64,000 bases of DNA from a virus. The position numbers and the translations under genes were made by a program. Position 1 is the first letter of the stretch; the number at the start of each line of letters is the position of its first letter. This document shows positions 14,121-21,984 of this stretch, one piece after another. The stretch lies in the IMG/VR virus record IMGVR_UViG_3300021963_005223, positions 1 through 64,000 of that record; one strand, 5' to 3'. The notes beneath the pieces are model-generated. The model was not told the DNA's origin, did no database searches, and saw only the letters and a program-made list of their open reading frames with translations.

Positions 14121-14261
14121 GGGACTCCTAGGTCTTTTGTATAGCTCAGTTAAACCCCGACCCTAATTTTAACTAAGGGACTCCTAGTATTCTCGGGACT
14201 CCTGTAATAACTAAGGGACTCCTGTAATAACTAAGGGACTCCTGGTAGAATCGGGACTCCT
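14121..14261 (+). repeat. Six copies of GGGACTCCT
   Basis: Exact 9-mers start at 14121, 14177, 14195, 14215, 14235 and 14253. The last five are spaced 18-20 bases apart, about two helical turns, and three are joined by the same linker GTAATAACTAA or its tail. The last copy runs into the TTTACA of the next promoter. Three more exact copies lie downstream at 14993, 15144 and 15729 inside genes. This 239-base gap holds no gene. It could be an operator array or iterons. Confidence 0.8.
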
Positions 14262-14289
14262 TTACAATAATTCAGTATTGTAGTATAAT
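14261..14289 (+). promoter_or_regulatory. sigma70-type promoter at the end of the repeat array
   Basis: TTTACA, 17 bases, TATAAT. Its -35 box starts on the last base of the final GGGACTCCT copy, so anything bound to the repeats would touch this promoter. Confidence 0.8.
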
Positions 14290-14325
14290 TATATTATTGA
14301 AGTTCTTTATTATGGAGAATACAGT

Positions 14326-14937
14326 ATGAAATCTTATATGGCAATCGTTTCTGACTATTTTTTCTCATCCAAGGAATTGGAAGAATATGGTAAAGATTAC
14401 CAGACCATTGAATTGGCCATTGACATTTTAACCACTCATGGAGTCGGTGGTAAATTTGTTGAGTCTTTGGTTCGGTATTATTTTGGCATAGAAGATGCTT
14501 ATAGTATACATGGATGGGATGGTTATAAGAATTCACAACCAGTGGAAATGAAAACCGAGACTATCAATAATTCTAAAAGATTGAATTGCGAGGGATCTTT
14601 TGCAGAACATCGAAGTGGAACTCTTCGAAAGAGTGATCTATTCAAGGCAGAACGACCATTGATTTATTCAATTGGAGTTGATAATGTCACTGGTAAATGT
14701 CTCTATGTAATGGAAACTAACACTAAACTTTGTCAGGATTCCTGTTTGCTCTTTGAAAGGTTGGATGCTAAATCACCGAGAATTTCCTTTGGTCATTGGC
14801 AAGATCAAAAGGATTCTTATAAGATTCTTTATCAGAATTATGGTTTGGTCAATTTGAAAAAATCTGAGTTTTCAGATAATCTTTTAAGTGTTCTCAATGA
14901 AAAGGATGTTCCTTCTACTTTGGAATTTTTTATATAA
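14326..14937 (+). CDS. Putative PD-(D/E)xK-type nuclease (203 aa)
   Basis: ATG after TGGAGA. The middle of the protein has GWDGYKN (about 64-70) followed by PVEMKTET (about 73-80), an order that fits D...ExK of restriction-like nucleases, with a helical N-terminal region containing a conserved-looking GVGGKFVE. The rest is not recognised. No cognate methyltransferase gene is next to it. The call rests on the short motif only. Confidence 0.4.
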   Translation: MKSYMAIVSDYFFSSKELEEYGKDYQTIELAIDILTTHGVGGKFVESLVRYYFGIEDAYSIHGWDGYKNSQPVEMKTETINNSKRLNCEGSFAEHRSGTLRKSDLFKAERPLIYSIGVDNVTGKCLYVMETNTKLCQDSCLLFERLDAKSPRISFGHWQDQKDSYKILYQNYGLVNLKKSEFSDNLLSVLNEKDVPSTLEFFI

Positions 14938-15044
14938 TGGAAAATCATTTGATTATTGTATTTTTGTATATTATTGGTCTAGGATTCCTTGCGGGACTCC
15001 TTGGCTGTATTCTCAATGCATTTGTAAAGAGTATATTTAAATGA
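14937..15044 (+). CDS. Tiny membrane protein (35 aa)
   Basis: Overlaps the nuclease-like gene's stop by one base and the next start by ATGA. Nearly the whole peptide is one hydrophobic span with Gly-Leu-Gly pattern and a Lys-rich C-terminal end. It contains a GGGACTCCT repeat. Function unknown. Confidence 0.5.
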   Translation: MENHLIIVFLYIIGLGFLAGLLGCILNAFVKSIFK

Positions 15045-15280
15045 ATACACTATACGCATTAATGATTGTAACTTCAGTTGGAGTTTCAGAGGGTTATACC
15101 TTCGCTTCGCTTGAAGATTGTAATAAAGCATCTAATCGAGTACGGGACTCCTTTTGTGTTGCCAAGATTCCAGTGAAAGTCAATGTGGATGTAGATATGG
15201 GTGTTGCAGGAACCATAACTGTGGATCGTATGTTTGACCTATTGCAACAAATGAAGACTCGCATGGAGAAATTACAGTAA
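15041..15280 (+). CDS. Small possibly exported protein (79 aa)
   Basis: A short hydrophobic N-terminus (LYALMIVTSVGV) could be a signal or anchor. Two cysteines, C27 and C39, flank a repeat-bearing RDSF segment; they could form a disulfide outside the cytoplasm. Its layout recalls the 57-residue protein at 22729. Function unknown. Confidence 0.5.
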   Translation: MNTLYALMIVTSVGVSEGYTFASLEDCNKASNRVRDSFCVAKIPVKVNVDVDMGVAGTITVDRMFDLLQQMKTRMEKLQ

Positions 15281-15290
15281 AATATAAACC

Positions 15291-15319
15291 TTTACTTTTA
15301 TAAGGTTTTGGCGTATAAT
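15291..15319 (+). promoter_or_regulatory. sigma70-type promoter
   Basis: TTTACT, 17 bases, TATAAT, followed by a 53-base leader with a possible hairpin before the next ATG. Confidence 0.72.
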
Positions 15320-15372
15320 TGGTTTTACAGTCGATTTTGGCTGTGGTTGGAAAGTGACAAAGGTGGTTTAAA

Positions 15373-15588
15373 ATGCATGATTATAATACTAAGTCAGTGA
15401 ATTTGAAGTTGTCCGTGGGTCAGGAACAAACTGTCGTGCTCGCTTCGCTTAAGAAACATTGTTCTAATTTAGAGCGTGAGCTGATGCAGCATGCTCTTGG
15501 CAATGATACTCTTTCGCAGGTTGATATATCGGATAACATCAAATTCATTGATTCTGCAATGTATGTAATGAGACACTACGGAGACTGA
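15373..15588 (+). CDS. Hypothetical protein (71 aa)
   Basis: ATG after AAAGGTGG, first gene of an early operon. Helical, no motif recognised. Confidence 0.55.
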   Translation: MHDYNTKSVNLKLSVGQEQTVVLASLKKHCSNLERELMQHALGNDTLSQVDISDNIKFIDSAMYVMRHYGD

Positions 15589-15589
15589 G

Positions 15590-15781
15590 ATGGGATTGAT
15601 TGGACGCTGGGAACCTGAGGATATGTATACCGAAGTCTGGGATTTATTCCAAGAAGGACTGCGTCCAATTTCAATTTGTGCAATACTGGGGTTAACACTT
15701 CAAGAAGTCTATGATATTTTAGATGATGGGGACTCCTACGAAGAATGGATGAATGAGCAATATGATGAGGATTTGATGTAA
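15590..15781 (+). CDS. Small acidic protein with possible HTH (63 aa)
   Basis: The stretch PISICAILGLTLQEVYDIL (about 26-44) could be a helix-turn-helix; the tail is very acidic. It contains a GGGACTCCT repeat in its coding strand. The stop overlaps the next start. Confidence 0.5.
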   Translation: MGLIGRWEPEDMYTEVWDLFQEGLRPISICAILGLTLQEVYDILDDGDSYEEWMNEQYDEDLM

Positions 15782-16092
15782 TGAGTTACGCACGTTGGAG
15801 TAATAGTAGTTGGTACGCATTTTATAATGTCAATGGTAAGTTGTCATTGTGGTATGACATGGATCACACCATTGATCTTGAGTATGAAGATCTGATGGAA
15901 TTTAAACAGTATGAAGACGAAGCACTGATCACTCAGTTGATTCTTATGTATGAGTGTAATCGAGAAGAAGCGATCGAAGCTATTCAGTATATTAACATGT
16001 ATTTGGAAGACTACGATCCAAAAGATGGTGAAGAGTATGAAAAAGAGTTGGCAGAATTTATGGATAAATTGGAGAAATTAGATGATAAGTGA
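15781..16092 (+). CDS. Acidic hypothetical protein (103 aa)
   Basis: TAATG coupling to the preceding gene. Highly acidic, aromatic-rich N-terminus and Glu-rich C-terminus. Not recognised. Confidence 0.55.
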   Translation: MSYARWSNSSWYAFYNVNGKLSLWYDMDHTIDLEYEDLMEFKQYEDEALITQLILMYECNREEAIEAIQYINMYLEDYDPKDGEEYEKELAEFMDKLEKLDDK

Positions 16093-16300
16093 TGAAAACC
16101 TAGAGAAGTTATCCCATGAGATCGATGATGTATTGGGCGATCTTGGGGTTCGATATGGAATTAATATGTTAAGTTTGACCAGCGTTGTTCTTGCAAGACT
16201 GGCACTGATGAATATGTTTATTGGCAATAAAGAAGACTTCAATCGTCTGATACACGAAGCAGTCCTCCCTGTCACCGAGAAAGAAATTTCTTTACATTAA
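16082..16300 (+). CDS. Hypothetical helical protein (72 aa)
   Basis: Overlaps the preceding gene by 11 bases; its end overlaps the next promoter. Helical, not recognised. Confidence 0.5.
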   Translation: MISDENLEKLSHEIDDVLGDLGVRYGINMLSLTSVVLARLALMNMFIGNKEDFNRLIHEAVLPVTEKEISLH

Positions 16301-16319
16301 TTCAATATTCAGGTATAAT
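16291..16319 (+). promoter_or_regulatory. sigma70-type promoter, leaderless layout
   Basis: TTTACA, 17 bases, TATAAT, then TATATT and ATG. The predicted transcription start is the A of the ATG. It is nearly identical to the promoter at 27277. Confidence 0.8.
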
Positions 16320-16325
16320 TATATT

Positions 16326-16583
16326 ATGAACATTAAAACCGAAAACGAAAATCTGTTTCCCACTGGAGGAATGACTATTCCCTATGAGGTAGCACATGGC
16401 GTCACTCTTGCAAGTTTGATTGATTCTCGAACTTACTTGCAAAGTGAATTGGATCAGTGGCATGCTAATCCTAAAGATGAGCTGAACCCAGATGGGTATT
16501 GGTTACATCCTGAGGATGTTGTTAATAATATGAAATATATTCGTGCAATGGATTTGTTAATAAAATATTTTGGTGGTGAATAA
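16326..16583 (+). CDS. Hypothetical protein (85 aa), probably leaderless
   Basis: Its ATG is exactly six bases after TATAAT, with no room for a ribosome binding site. Soluble, helical, with a GYWLHPEDV segment. TAATG coupling to the phosphoesterase gene downstream. Not recognised. Confidence 0.55.
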   Translation: MNIKTENENLFPTGGMTIPYEVAHGVTLASLIDSRTYLQSELDQWHANPKDELNPDGYWLHPEDVVNNMKYIRAMDLLIKYFGGE

Positions 16584-17503
16584 TGAAAATCGCAATTTGC
16601 TCAGATGTCCATTTAGAGTTTGGGCAGTTAAATTTGGAAAACACAGAAAATGCTGAGGTACTTGTTTTATCTGGTGATATTTGTACTGCTGTTGATCTTC
16701 GTGTCACCGATAGCATTCTTTCTTCTGCTAAAACTGATCGCTATCTTGAGTTTTTTACTGCTTGCAGTCGGAACTTCCCTCATGTTGTTTATATTATGGG
16801 GAATCACGAGCATTATCATGGTGACTATGCTACTTCTGCAAGTTATCTGAGAGATGCCATGAAACAATGTGGTGATAACATTCACTTTCTTGACAAAGAA
16901 GTCTGGGAACATAAAGACCACGTGTTTATCGGTGGCACTTTGTGGACTGATATGAATGGTGAAGATGAGATGACTATGAATCATGTGTCTCGTCGCATGA
17001 ATGACTTTCAAATATGTAAGAATAGTCTACGTGAGGTTACTTTCAAGACATTTGTACCTAAAGAAAAACCAGAAGGTATGAGTGATGAAGACTTTAATCT
17101 TCTTCCATACGAACAGCGTTACAAGAATGTGTTTAAAACTCGTGAAGCAACTTTGTCTCCACATGATGTAGTGCAAGACCACAAAGCCATGTTGAAGTTT
17201 ATTGAAGACACATACAATAATACTCCTTTATCGAAGACTGTTGTTGTTTGTACGCATCATGCACCAAGCAAAGGTTCTGAGCATCCTCGCTATAAACACG
17301 ATTCACTGATGAATGGTGCATACAACTCACAGTTGGATAAGTTTATCATGGATCGTCCAGGAATCAAATTGTGGACTCATGGTCATACTCATGAAGACTT
17401 TGACTACATGATTAAGCATTGTCGTGTTGTTTGTAATCCACGTGGTTATATTGACTACGAAGAACGTGCAGATCGTTTTCAACTTAAATTTGTGGAGGTT
17501 TAG
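16583..17503 (+). CDS. Calcineurin-like metallophosphoesterase
   Basis: A 306-residue protein with all the family's metal motifs in order: SDVHLE (7-12), SGDIC (32-36), GNHEHY (73-78), THHAPS and GHTHED near the end. Such enzymes cleave phosphoesters of nucleotides, nucleic acids or lipids; the substrate cannot be predicted. Translationally coupled to the upstream gene. Confidence 0.85.
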   Translation: MKIAICSDVHLEFGQLNLENTENAEVLVLSGDICTAVDLRVTDSILSSAKTDRYLEFFTACSRNFPHVVYIMGNHEHYHGDYATSASYLRDAMKQCGDNIHFLDKEVWEHKDHVFIGGTLWTDMNGEDEMTMNHVSRRMNDFQICKNSLREVTFKTFVPKEKPEGMSDEDFNLLPYEQRYKNVFKTREATLSPHDVVQDHKAMLKFIEDTYNNTPLSKTVVVCTHHAPSKGSEHPRYKHDSLMNGAYNSQLDKFIMDRPGIKLWTHGHTHEDFDYMIKHCRVVCNPRGYIDYEERADRFQLKFVEV

Positions 17504-17504
17504 T

Positions 17505-17840
17505 ATGAGCCAATATTTTCCTGACAAGTGGGTCGTTGTAAAAATCTCTGGATCTGATACTCCACCTATACATAAAGTATTTGCTAGTTGGTATGGTGGA
17601 TATGCAGGTTCAGATTCTTGGAAACTTAATAGTGGAATTACTAGAGCCATGTTAGATGGTACTGTATATTCATTTGATGGTTCGTCAGGATCAATCTATT
17701 ATTGTAATAGAGAATCCTATGGACTTAGTAGTTATGGTAATAGTGTTCTTTCGAGGATGATCAATAACGCTGCAGAGAATAATGTGTTGATTGAGATTCT
17801 TCCCGAGGAAACTAATTGGTTGGAGATACATTATGAGTAA
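17505..17840 (+). CDS. Hypothetical protein (111 aa)
   Basis: ATG after TGGAGG, just past the phosphoesterase stop; longer in-frame starts would lie within that gene. Gly-, Ser- and Tyr-rich in the middle. Not recognised. Confidence 0.55.
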   Translation: MSQYFPDKWVVVKISGSDTPPIHKVFASWYGGYAGSDSWKLNSGITRAMLDGTVYSFDGSSGSIYYCNRESYGLSSYGNSVLSRMINNAAENNVLIEILPEETNWLEIHYE

Positions 17841-18012
17841 GTGGACAATTATTGTAGAAGAAGATCCAGAAACAAAAGAACTAATGCTTCCTTTCTCTGA
17901 TGATATGCTTGCTGAGGTTGGATGGAAAGAGGGTGATGTCCTCGAATGGATTGATAATAAAAATGGAAGCTGGACTTTGAGGAAGAAAGATGAAATCACA
18001 AAAACAGATTGA
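17833..18012 (+). CDS. AbrB/SpoVT-like small protein (59 aa)
   Basis: ATG after TTGGAGA. The segment LPFSDDMLAEVGWKEGDVLEW followed by a WTLRKK strand fits the swapped-hairpin AbrB fold found in transcription factors and antitoxins. A shorter relative with GWKEGD occurs at 24277. Probably DNA-binding. Confidence 0.6.
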   Translation: MSKWTIIVEEDPETKELMLPFSDDMLAEVGWKEGDVLEWIDNKNGSWTLRKKDEITKTD

Positions 18013-18160
18013 ACAACACATCGAGGATATTCATAACAAGATTTGTCCTAATGAGATCGAGGAAGCAGTTGCATTTCTTTATGCGCAAGTTCTAAGACTC
18101 AAAGATGAAAATCAAGAACTTAAAGATAAAATCAAATTGATGGAGCAAGATTATGCCTAA
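17990..18160 (+). CDS. Short helical protein (56 aa)
   Basis: Overlaps both neighbours. Charged coiled-coil-like helix (VLRLKDENQELKDKI). Not recognised. Confidence 0.5.
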   Translation: MKSQKQIEQHIEDIHNKICPNEIEEAVAFLYAQVLRLKDENQELKDKIKLMEQDYA

Positions 18161-18458
18161 GTTTACACTAATTGCAGAACATACGGATCTTTATGGTAAG
18201 CCAGATGGCACCAAAGTGAATTACGAATTTTTTGTTGACACTTTAGACAATGTTCTAGAGCATGTTGATTTGTTTATTCGTGGTTGTGGGTATAACCCAA
18301 CTGGCAATTTAGATTATGTTCCTGATGAAGAATATTATGGAACAGGTCCAGAATGGTATAACGAAGAATTCGAAACACCTACGGACACTAAATACAACCC
18401 CGATCAAAAAGAAGTAGGTCATTCAGCTTATTTTTATGATACGGAGAGAAACAGATGA
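18153..18458 (+). CDS. Hypothetical protein (101 aa)
   Basis: ATGA-type overlaps on both sides. An acidic alpha/beta protein with FFVDTLDNVLEHVDLFIRG, resembling a small protein family I recall from T4-like phages. Function unknown. Confidence 0.6.
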   Translation: MPKFTLIAEHTDLYGKPDGTKVNYEFFVDTLDNVLEHVDLFIRGCGYNPTGNLDYVPDEEYYGTGPEWYNEEFETPTDTKYNPDQKEVGHSAYFYDTERNR

Positions 18459-18829
18459 GTAAAGTATTTACTGATGTGCAAGTTTTTATGCGTTCCGCTG
18501 GGCAAAAAATCGGAGAAGATAATTACGATCAAGCAGATCTTTACTCTAGTTTAATTGACGAAGAGTATCGTGAATACATTGATGCACTTCGTGACCACGA
18601 CGACGCAGAAACGATCGATGCTTGCTTCGATATGATTTGGGTTATTGTTGGCTACATGCACTCACGTGGCTGGGATTGTGAAAATATCTGGGACGAGGGT
18701 GCAGCATCTAATCTTGCCAAGATTGATAGACTAACTGGTAAAGTTATTCGAAGAGAAGATGGTAAGATCTTAAAACCCGAAGGTTGGAAACCACCCAACT
18801 TTCATCAATTTGTAAAAGTAAAAAAATAA
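18455..18829 (+). CDS. MazG-like nucleotide pyrophosphohydrolase
   Basis: A 124-residue all-helical protein with EEYREY (35-40) and CFDMIWV (57-63), the metal-binding pattern of the MazG/all-alpha NTP pyrophosphatase fold. Phage MazG-like enzymes hydrolyse nucleotides such as dNTPs or (p)ppGpp-related compounds; which one here is unknown. Next to a deoxyribonucleotidase, it suggests control of nucleotide pools. Confidence 0.75.
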   Translation: MSKVFTDVQVFMRSAGQKIGEDNYDQADLYSSLIDEEYREYIDALRDHDDAETIDACFDMIWVIVGYMHSRGWDCENIWDEGAASNLAKIDRLTGKVIRREDGKILKPEGWKPPNFHQFVKVKK

Positions 18830-18842
18830 AAAAGGTAGTACC

Positions 18843-19364
18843 ATGAATATTAAACTTTATTTAGATATGGATGGCGTGATAGCAGATTTTGACACAGCGT
18901 ATACTGCGATTCAATCTATGTCAGCTGATGGAAGAAAGTTTCGCAAAGCTGTAATGGATTATAAAATCTTTAACGATCTTGATTTTATGCCAGACGCAGA
19001 ACAACTGCTGAACCATGTTAAAACACTCAAAGATGTTGATATTGAAATTTTGACATCGATGGGAACATTTGATCCATTCGTTGGACAAGAAGTTCGTAAA
19101 CAAAAAAGTCATTGGTTGAAAGAAAGAAACATCAACTATAAACCAAATTTCGTTCGTATGAAAGCAGAAAAAGCAAAGTATGCAACAAACCCTTATGGGG
19201 TTGCGGTTCCAAACATTTTAGTTGATGATTCAGTAGGATGTGTAGAACCATTTGATAAAGCAGGTGGTCGCGGAATTTTGCACACTAGTGCAGCAACAAC
19301 AATTCCATTACTTGATTCAACAATTTTACAAGTCAGAGCACTTAACGGATTAAGACTAGGATGA
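18843..19364 (+). CDS. 5'(3')-deoxyribonucleotidase-like HAD phosphatase
   Basis: A 173-residue HAD-fold enzyme. The nucleophile motif DMDGVIADFD (8-17), the threonine/serine motif LTS (about 69-71) and LVDDSVG (about 125-131) match 5' nucleotidase, C-type. It would remove phosphate from deoxynucleotide monophosphates. It overlaps the membrane-protein gene downstream. Confidence 0.8.
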   Translation: MNIKLYLDMDGVIADFDTAYTAIQSMSADGRKFRKAVMDYKIFNDLDFMPDAEQLLNHVKTLKDVDIEILTSMGTFDPFVGQEVRKQKSHWLKERNINYKPNFVRMKAEKAKYATNPYGVAVPNILVDDSVGCVEPFDKAGGRGILHTSAATTIPLLDSTILQVRALNGLRLG

Positions 19365-19648
19365 ATGATTTATTTGCAACCACTTTCAGATGGATAAAAG
19401 ATGACTGGAACTCTAACCCATTTCGTTTCTTTATTGAAATCCTCGCTTGGGCTATCAGTATCGGCTGTAGTATCACTATGGCTCTCACTGTTCCAACTCC
19501 GCCATTACTTATACTTTATCCTATCTGGATTGCTGGTTGCGCTATGTATGCTTGGGCTGCTTATACTAGGAAATCGTTTGGGATGTTGGCTAACTACATG
19601 TTACTGGTGACGATTGACTTTATTGGATTGATTAGGATGTTAACATGA
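19361..19648 (+). CDS. Membrane protein (95 aa)
   Basis: ATGA overlap. Two to three hydrophobic spans (about 23-43, 45-65 and 73-93). A small integral inner-membrane protein of unknown role. Confidence 0.65.
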   Translation: MNDLFATTFRWIKDDWNSNPFRFFIEILAWAISIGCSITMALTVPTPPLLILYPIWIAGCAMYAWAAYTRKSFGMLANYMLLVTIDFIGLIRMLT

Positions 19649-19803
19649 ACTTTAGATTCTGGTTACAAGAAATGTGGATGAAACATAAAGATGAATATGT
19701 TGAACTTGGAATTTCTATTCCAGAATCTAATGCGCAAGAATATTTCCGTAAATACAAGTATTGGTTGAAACGTGAATACAAACATCAAATGAGGAACAAG
19801 TGA
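19645..19803 (+). CDS. Hypothetical protein (52 aa)
   Basis: ATGA overlap with the membrane-protein gene. Basic, Tyr/Trp/Lys-rich. Not recognised. Confidence 0.5.
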   Translation: MNFRFWLQEMWMKHKDEYVELGISIPESNAQEYFRKYKYWLKREYKHQMRNK

Positions 19804-20336
19804 ATATATTTTATCTACATCATGATACAAAAATTTGTGCAGAAATGCACGTTGATAAACATTGCGTAAAGATGATTCTCGAATATGCTCAACTACTATC
19901 TACTGCTCATCGTGTCCTTGATGGTCACGAGTCCATTACTACTTCGGTTTCTGGGCGTAAGAAAAAAACTTGGACTATTAGCGATCATCGCAACGATGTC
20001 CTTTACAGTGCTACCCATATTAATCATCCTTCGGCTATTTGGGTAAGACAATCGCTTGAAAATTATCAATGGTTATACAATATGTTCCGTGATTTAATTA
20101 AGGAATATAATTATCGTTATGGTAAAGTGCATAAGTGTTCTATGTTGCTTGGCGACTTACAGTATCCACCAAACAATATTCCTAAAGATAAACCATTTAC
20201 TGAACCGACTCCAGCTATGCCAGATCATTACAAGGTAGCAGGAGATTCGGTTTCGTCATATAAAAATTATTATCTGGGCGATAAACAAAGAATGTTTTCT
20301 TGGAAAAATCGTCCAACTCCGTCTTGGATTTGCTAA
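19800..20336 (+). CDS. Conserved phage protein with CDKH-like motif (178 aa)
   Basis: Read from GTG overlapping the previous stop. The N-terminus (MNIFYLHHD, then HVDKHCVKMILEYAQLL) resembles a protein I recall from many T4-like phages, with conserved Cys, His and Lys that could form an active site. It reads as an intact protein. Function unknown. Confidence 0.65.
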   Translation: MNIFYLHHDTKICAEMHVDKHCVKMILEYAQLLSTAHRVLDGHESITTSVSGRKKKTWTISDHRNDVLYSATHINHPSAIWVRQSLENYQWLYNMFRDLIKEYNYRYGKVHKCSMLLGDLQYPPNNIPKDKPFTEPTPAMPDHYKVAGDSVSSYKNYYLGDKQRMFSWKNRPTPSWIC

Positions 20337-20339
20337 ATA
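20333..20339 (+). promoter_or_regulatory. Possible late promoter box CTAAATA
   Basis: CTAAATA, related to the T4 late box TATAAATA, exactly five bases before an ATG. In T4 the late transcript starts about five bases after the box, so the mRNA would begin at the ATG. Confidence 0.5.
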
Positions 20340-20344
20340 CAATT

Positions 20345-20584
20345 ATGCCTACATATACTTTTATTGATAATAATACTAACGAGAAGTTTGATAAATTTCT
20401 GAAAATTGCGGATCGTGAGCAATTCCTCAACGACAATCCCCATATTCAATCAGTTATAACTGCACCAGCAATTACAGGCGATCATGTATCTGTTAAAAAG
20501 GATACAGGGTTCAAGGAGGTACTGCAAAAAATTAACGAAAGAAATCCACACAACGATTTAGGTAAAACTTCCTCACAATTATAA
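20345..20584 (+). CDS. FmdB-like small protein (79 aa)
   Basis: The start MPTYTF followed by KFDKFLKIADREQFL matches the N-terminal region of FmdB-type putative regulatory proteins of T4-like phages, but the zinc-binding CxxC of the family is missing here. A longer in-frame start lies inside the preceding gene. Possibly leaderless. Confidence 0.55.
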   Translation: MPTYTFIDNNTNEKFDKFLKIADREQFLNDNPHIQSVITAPAITGDHVSVKKDTGFKEVLQKINERNPHNDLGKTSSQL

Positions 20585-20599
20585 CCACAAGGATTTTTA

Positions 20600-21367
20600 A
20601 TGGCTCGCACATCAGCTGCAAAGAAAGTGGTAGACATTCATTATGACGAGCGTGAAACAAAACCTACTGCCAATAATCAGTTAAAGTTACGTTTAGATAA
20701 TTTAAAAACTTTTCAACCACTTACTGATAATCAGAAATTATTTTTTGATGCATATAAAACTGGCGATTATTTTATAGCATTACACGGAGTAGCAGGTACT
20801 GGTAAAACTTTTATTGCTCTCTATAAAGCAATTGAAGAAGTTCTTGATAAATCAAATCCCTTCAATAAAATTATTGTAGTTCGTTCTGCGGTTCAATCTC
20901 GAGAAATTGGTCATCTTCCAGGCGACGTTAACGAGAAGATGGATATTTACGAACAACCGTATCGTCAAATTTGTCATCAGTTGTTTGATCGTAAAGATGC
21001 ATGGGATCGTTTAGAGGAACAGGGATATATTCAGTTTATTTCAACGTCTTTTATTCGTGGTATGTCTTTCGATAATGCAATTATTATTGTTGATGAGATG
21101 CAAAACTTGACATATGAAGAAATTGATACAGTTATGACACGTGTTGGTCATATGTCTAAGATTATTTGGTGTGGTGACTATCGTCAGACTGATCTAAATA
21201 AACGAAAGAACGATGTTACTGGTATTTTGAAATTTTTTGATATTGCACAGCACATGAAATCATTTACACGCATTGAGTTTACTGTAGATGATATCGTTCG
21301 TTCATCATTAGTTAAAGATTATATTTTGGCTAAATTAAAGTACGAAGATCACGAGGACAAAAAATGA
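20600..21367 (+). CDS. phoH: PhoH-like P-loop ATPase
   Basis: A 255-residue PhoH-family protein: Walker A GVAGTGKT (63-70), VRSAVQSREIG, Walker B IIIVDEMQN and a GDYRQTD motif in the order typical of the family. PhoH is an RNA helicase/ATPase relative common in aquatic T4-like phages; its phage role is not settled. ATGA-type overlap with the endolysin gene. Confidence 0.93.
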   Translation: MARTSAAKKVVDIHYDERETKPTANNQLKLRLDNLKTFQPLTDNQKLFFDAYKTGDYFIALHGVAGTGKTFIALYKAIEEVLDKSNPFNKIIVVRSAVQSREIGHLPGDVNEKMDIYEQPYRQICHQLFDRKDAWDRLEEQGYIQFISTSFIRGMSFDNAIIIVDEMQNLTYEEIDTVMTRVGHMSKIIWCGDYRQTDLNKRKNDVTGILKFFDIAQHMKSFTRIEFTVDDIVRSSLVKDYILAKLKYEDHEDKK

Positions 21368-21984
21368 TAACAGCAGAACAATTTAAACACTTATTCCCAC
21401 GTGCTCAAGATCCAGCATCGTGGGCTGAGTCGATGAATAACGTATTCCCAACTTATGACATTAATACACCACATCGTGTAGCAGCATTCCTTGCTCAGTG
21501 TGGACATGAGTCTGGTGGTTGGACAGTATTCGAAGAAAACTTAAATTACTCAGCACAAGGTTTATGCAGTATTTTTAAGAAGTATTTTCCTACACTTGAA
21601 TCAGCAACACCATATGCACGCAAGCCAGAAATGATTGCTAATAAAGTTTATGGTGGACGTATGGGTAATGGACCAGAAGAATCTGGCGATGGCTGGAAAT
21701 ATCGTGGACGTGGTCCAATTCAGTTAACAGGAAAATCTAACTATATGCAGTTTGCCAAGGATATGTTTGAAGATTGGGAAAATCTTTTCGCAAATCCAGA
21801 TTGGGTTACTGCAGATCGTGATTTTGCATTAATGTCAGCTATTTGGTTCTGGAATAAAAACGGATTAAATAAAGAAGCAGACGCAGGTGATATCAAGACA
21901 ATGACAAGAAAGATTAATGGTGGATTTATTGGTCTTGATGATAGAATTAAACATTACAACGAAGCTATTCATTTGTTAACATAA
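21364..21984 (+). CDS. GH19-family endolysin
   Basis: A 206-residue glycoside hydrolase family 19 (chitinase/lysozyme-like) protein with the catalytic glutamate in CGHESGG (H48, E49) and the substrate-groove block YRGRGPIQLTG (about 117-127). It should cut the glycan strands of peptidoglycan at lysis. There is no signal peptide, so a holin or other helper is needed. A related domain sits inside the baseplate hub protein at 38240. TAATG coupling to the next gene. Confidence 0.9.
   Translation: MITAEQFKHLFPRAQDPASWAESMNNVFPTYDINTPHRVAAFLAQCGHESGGWTVFEENLNYSAQGLCSIFKKYFPTLESATPYARKPEMIANKVYGGRMGNGPEESGDGWKYRGRGPIQLTGKSNYMQFAKDMFEDWENLFANPDWVTADRDFALMSAIWFWNKNGLNKEADAGDIKTMTRKINGGFIGLDDRIKHYNEAIHLLT

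Noticed and set aside
14141-14160. A tRNA-like D arm (TATAGCTCAGTT) upstream of the repeat array.
   Set aside because: No acceptor stem, anticodon stem or T arm can be built around it. It may be a chance match or a short remnant.
14121-14261. The GGGACTCCT array as a CRISPR.
   Set aside because: The repeat is only 9 bases, the spacers are 9-11 bases and partly identical to each other, and no cas gene is present.
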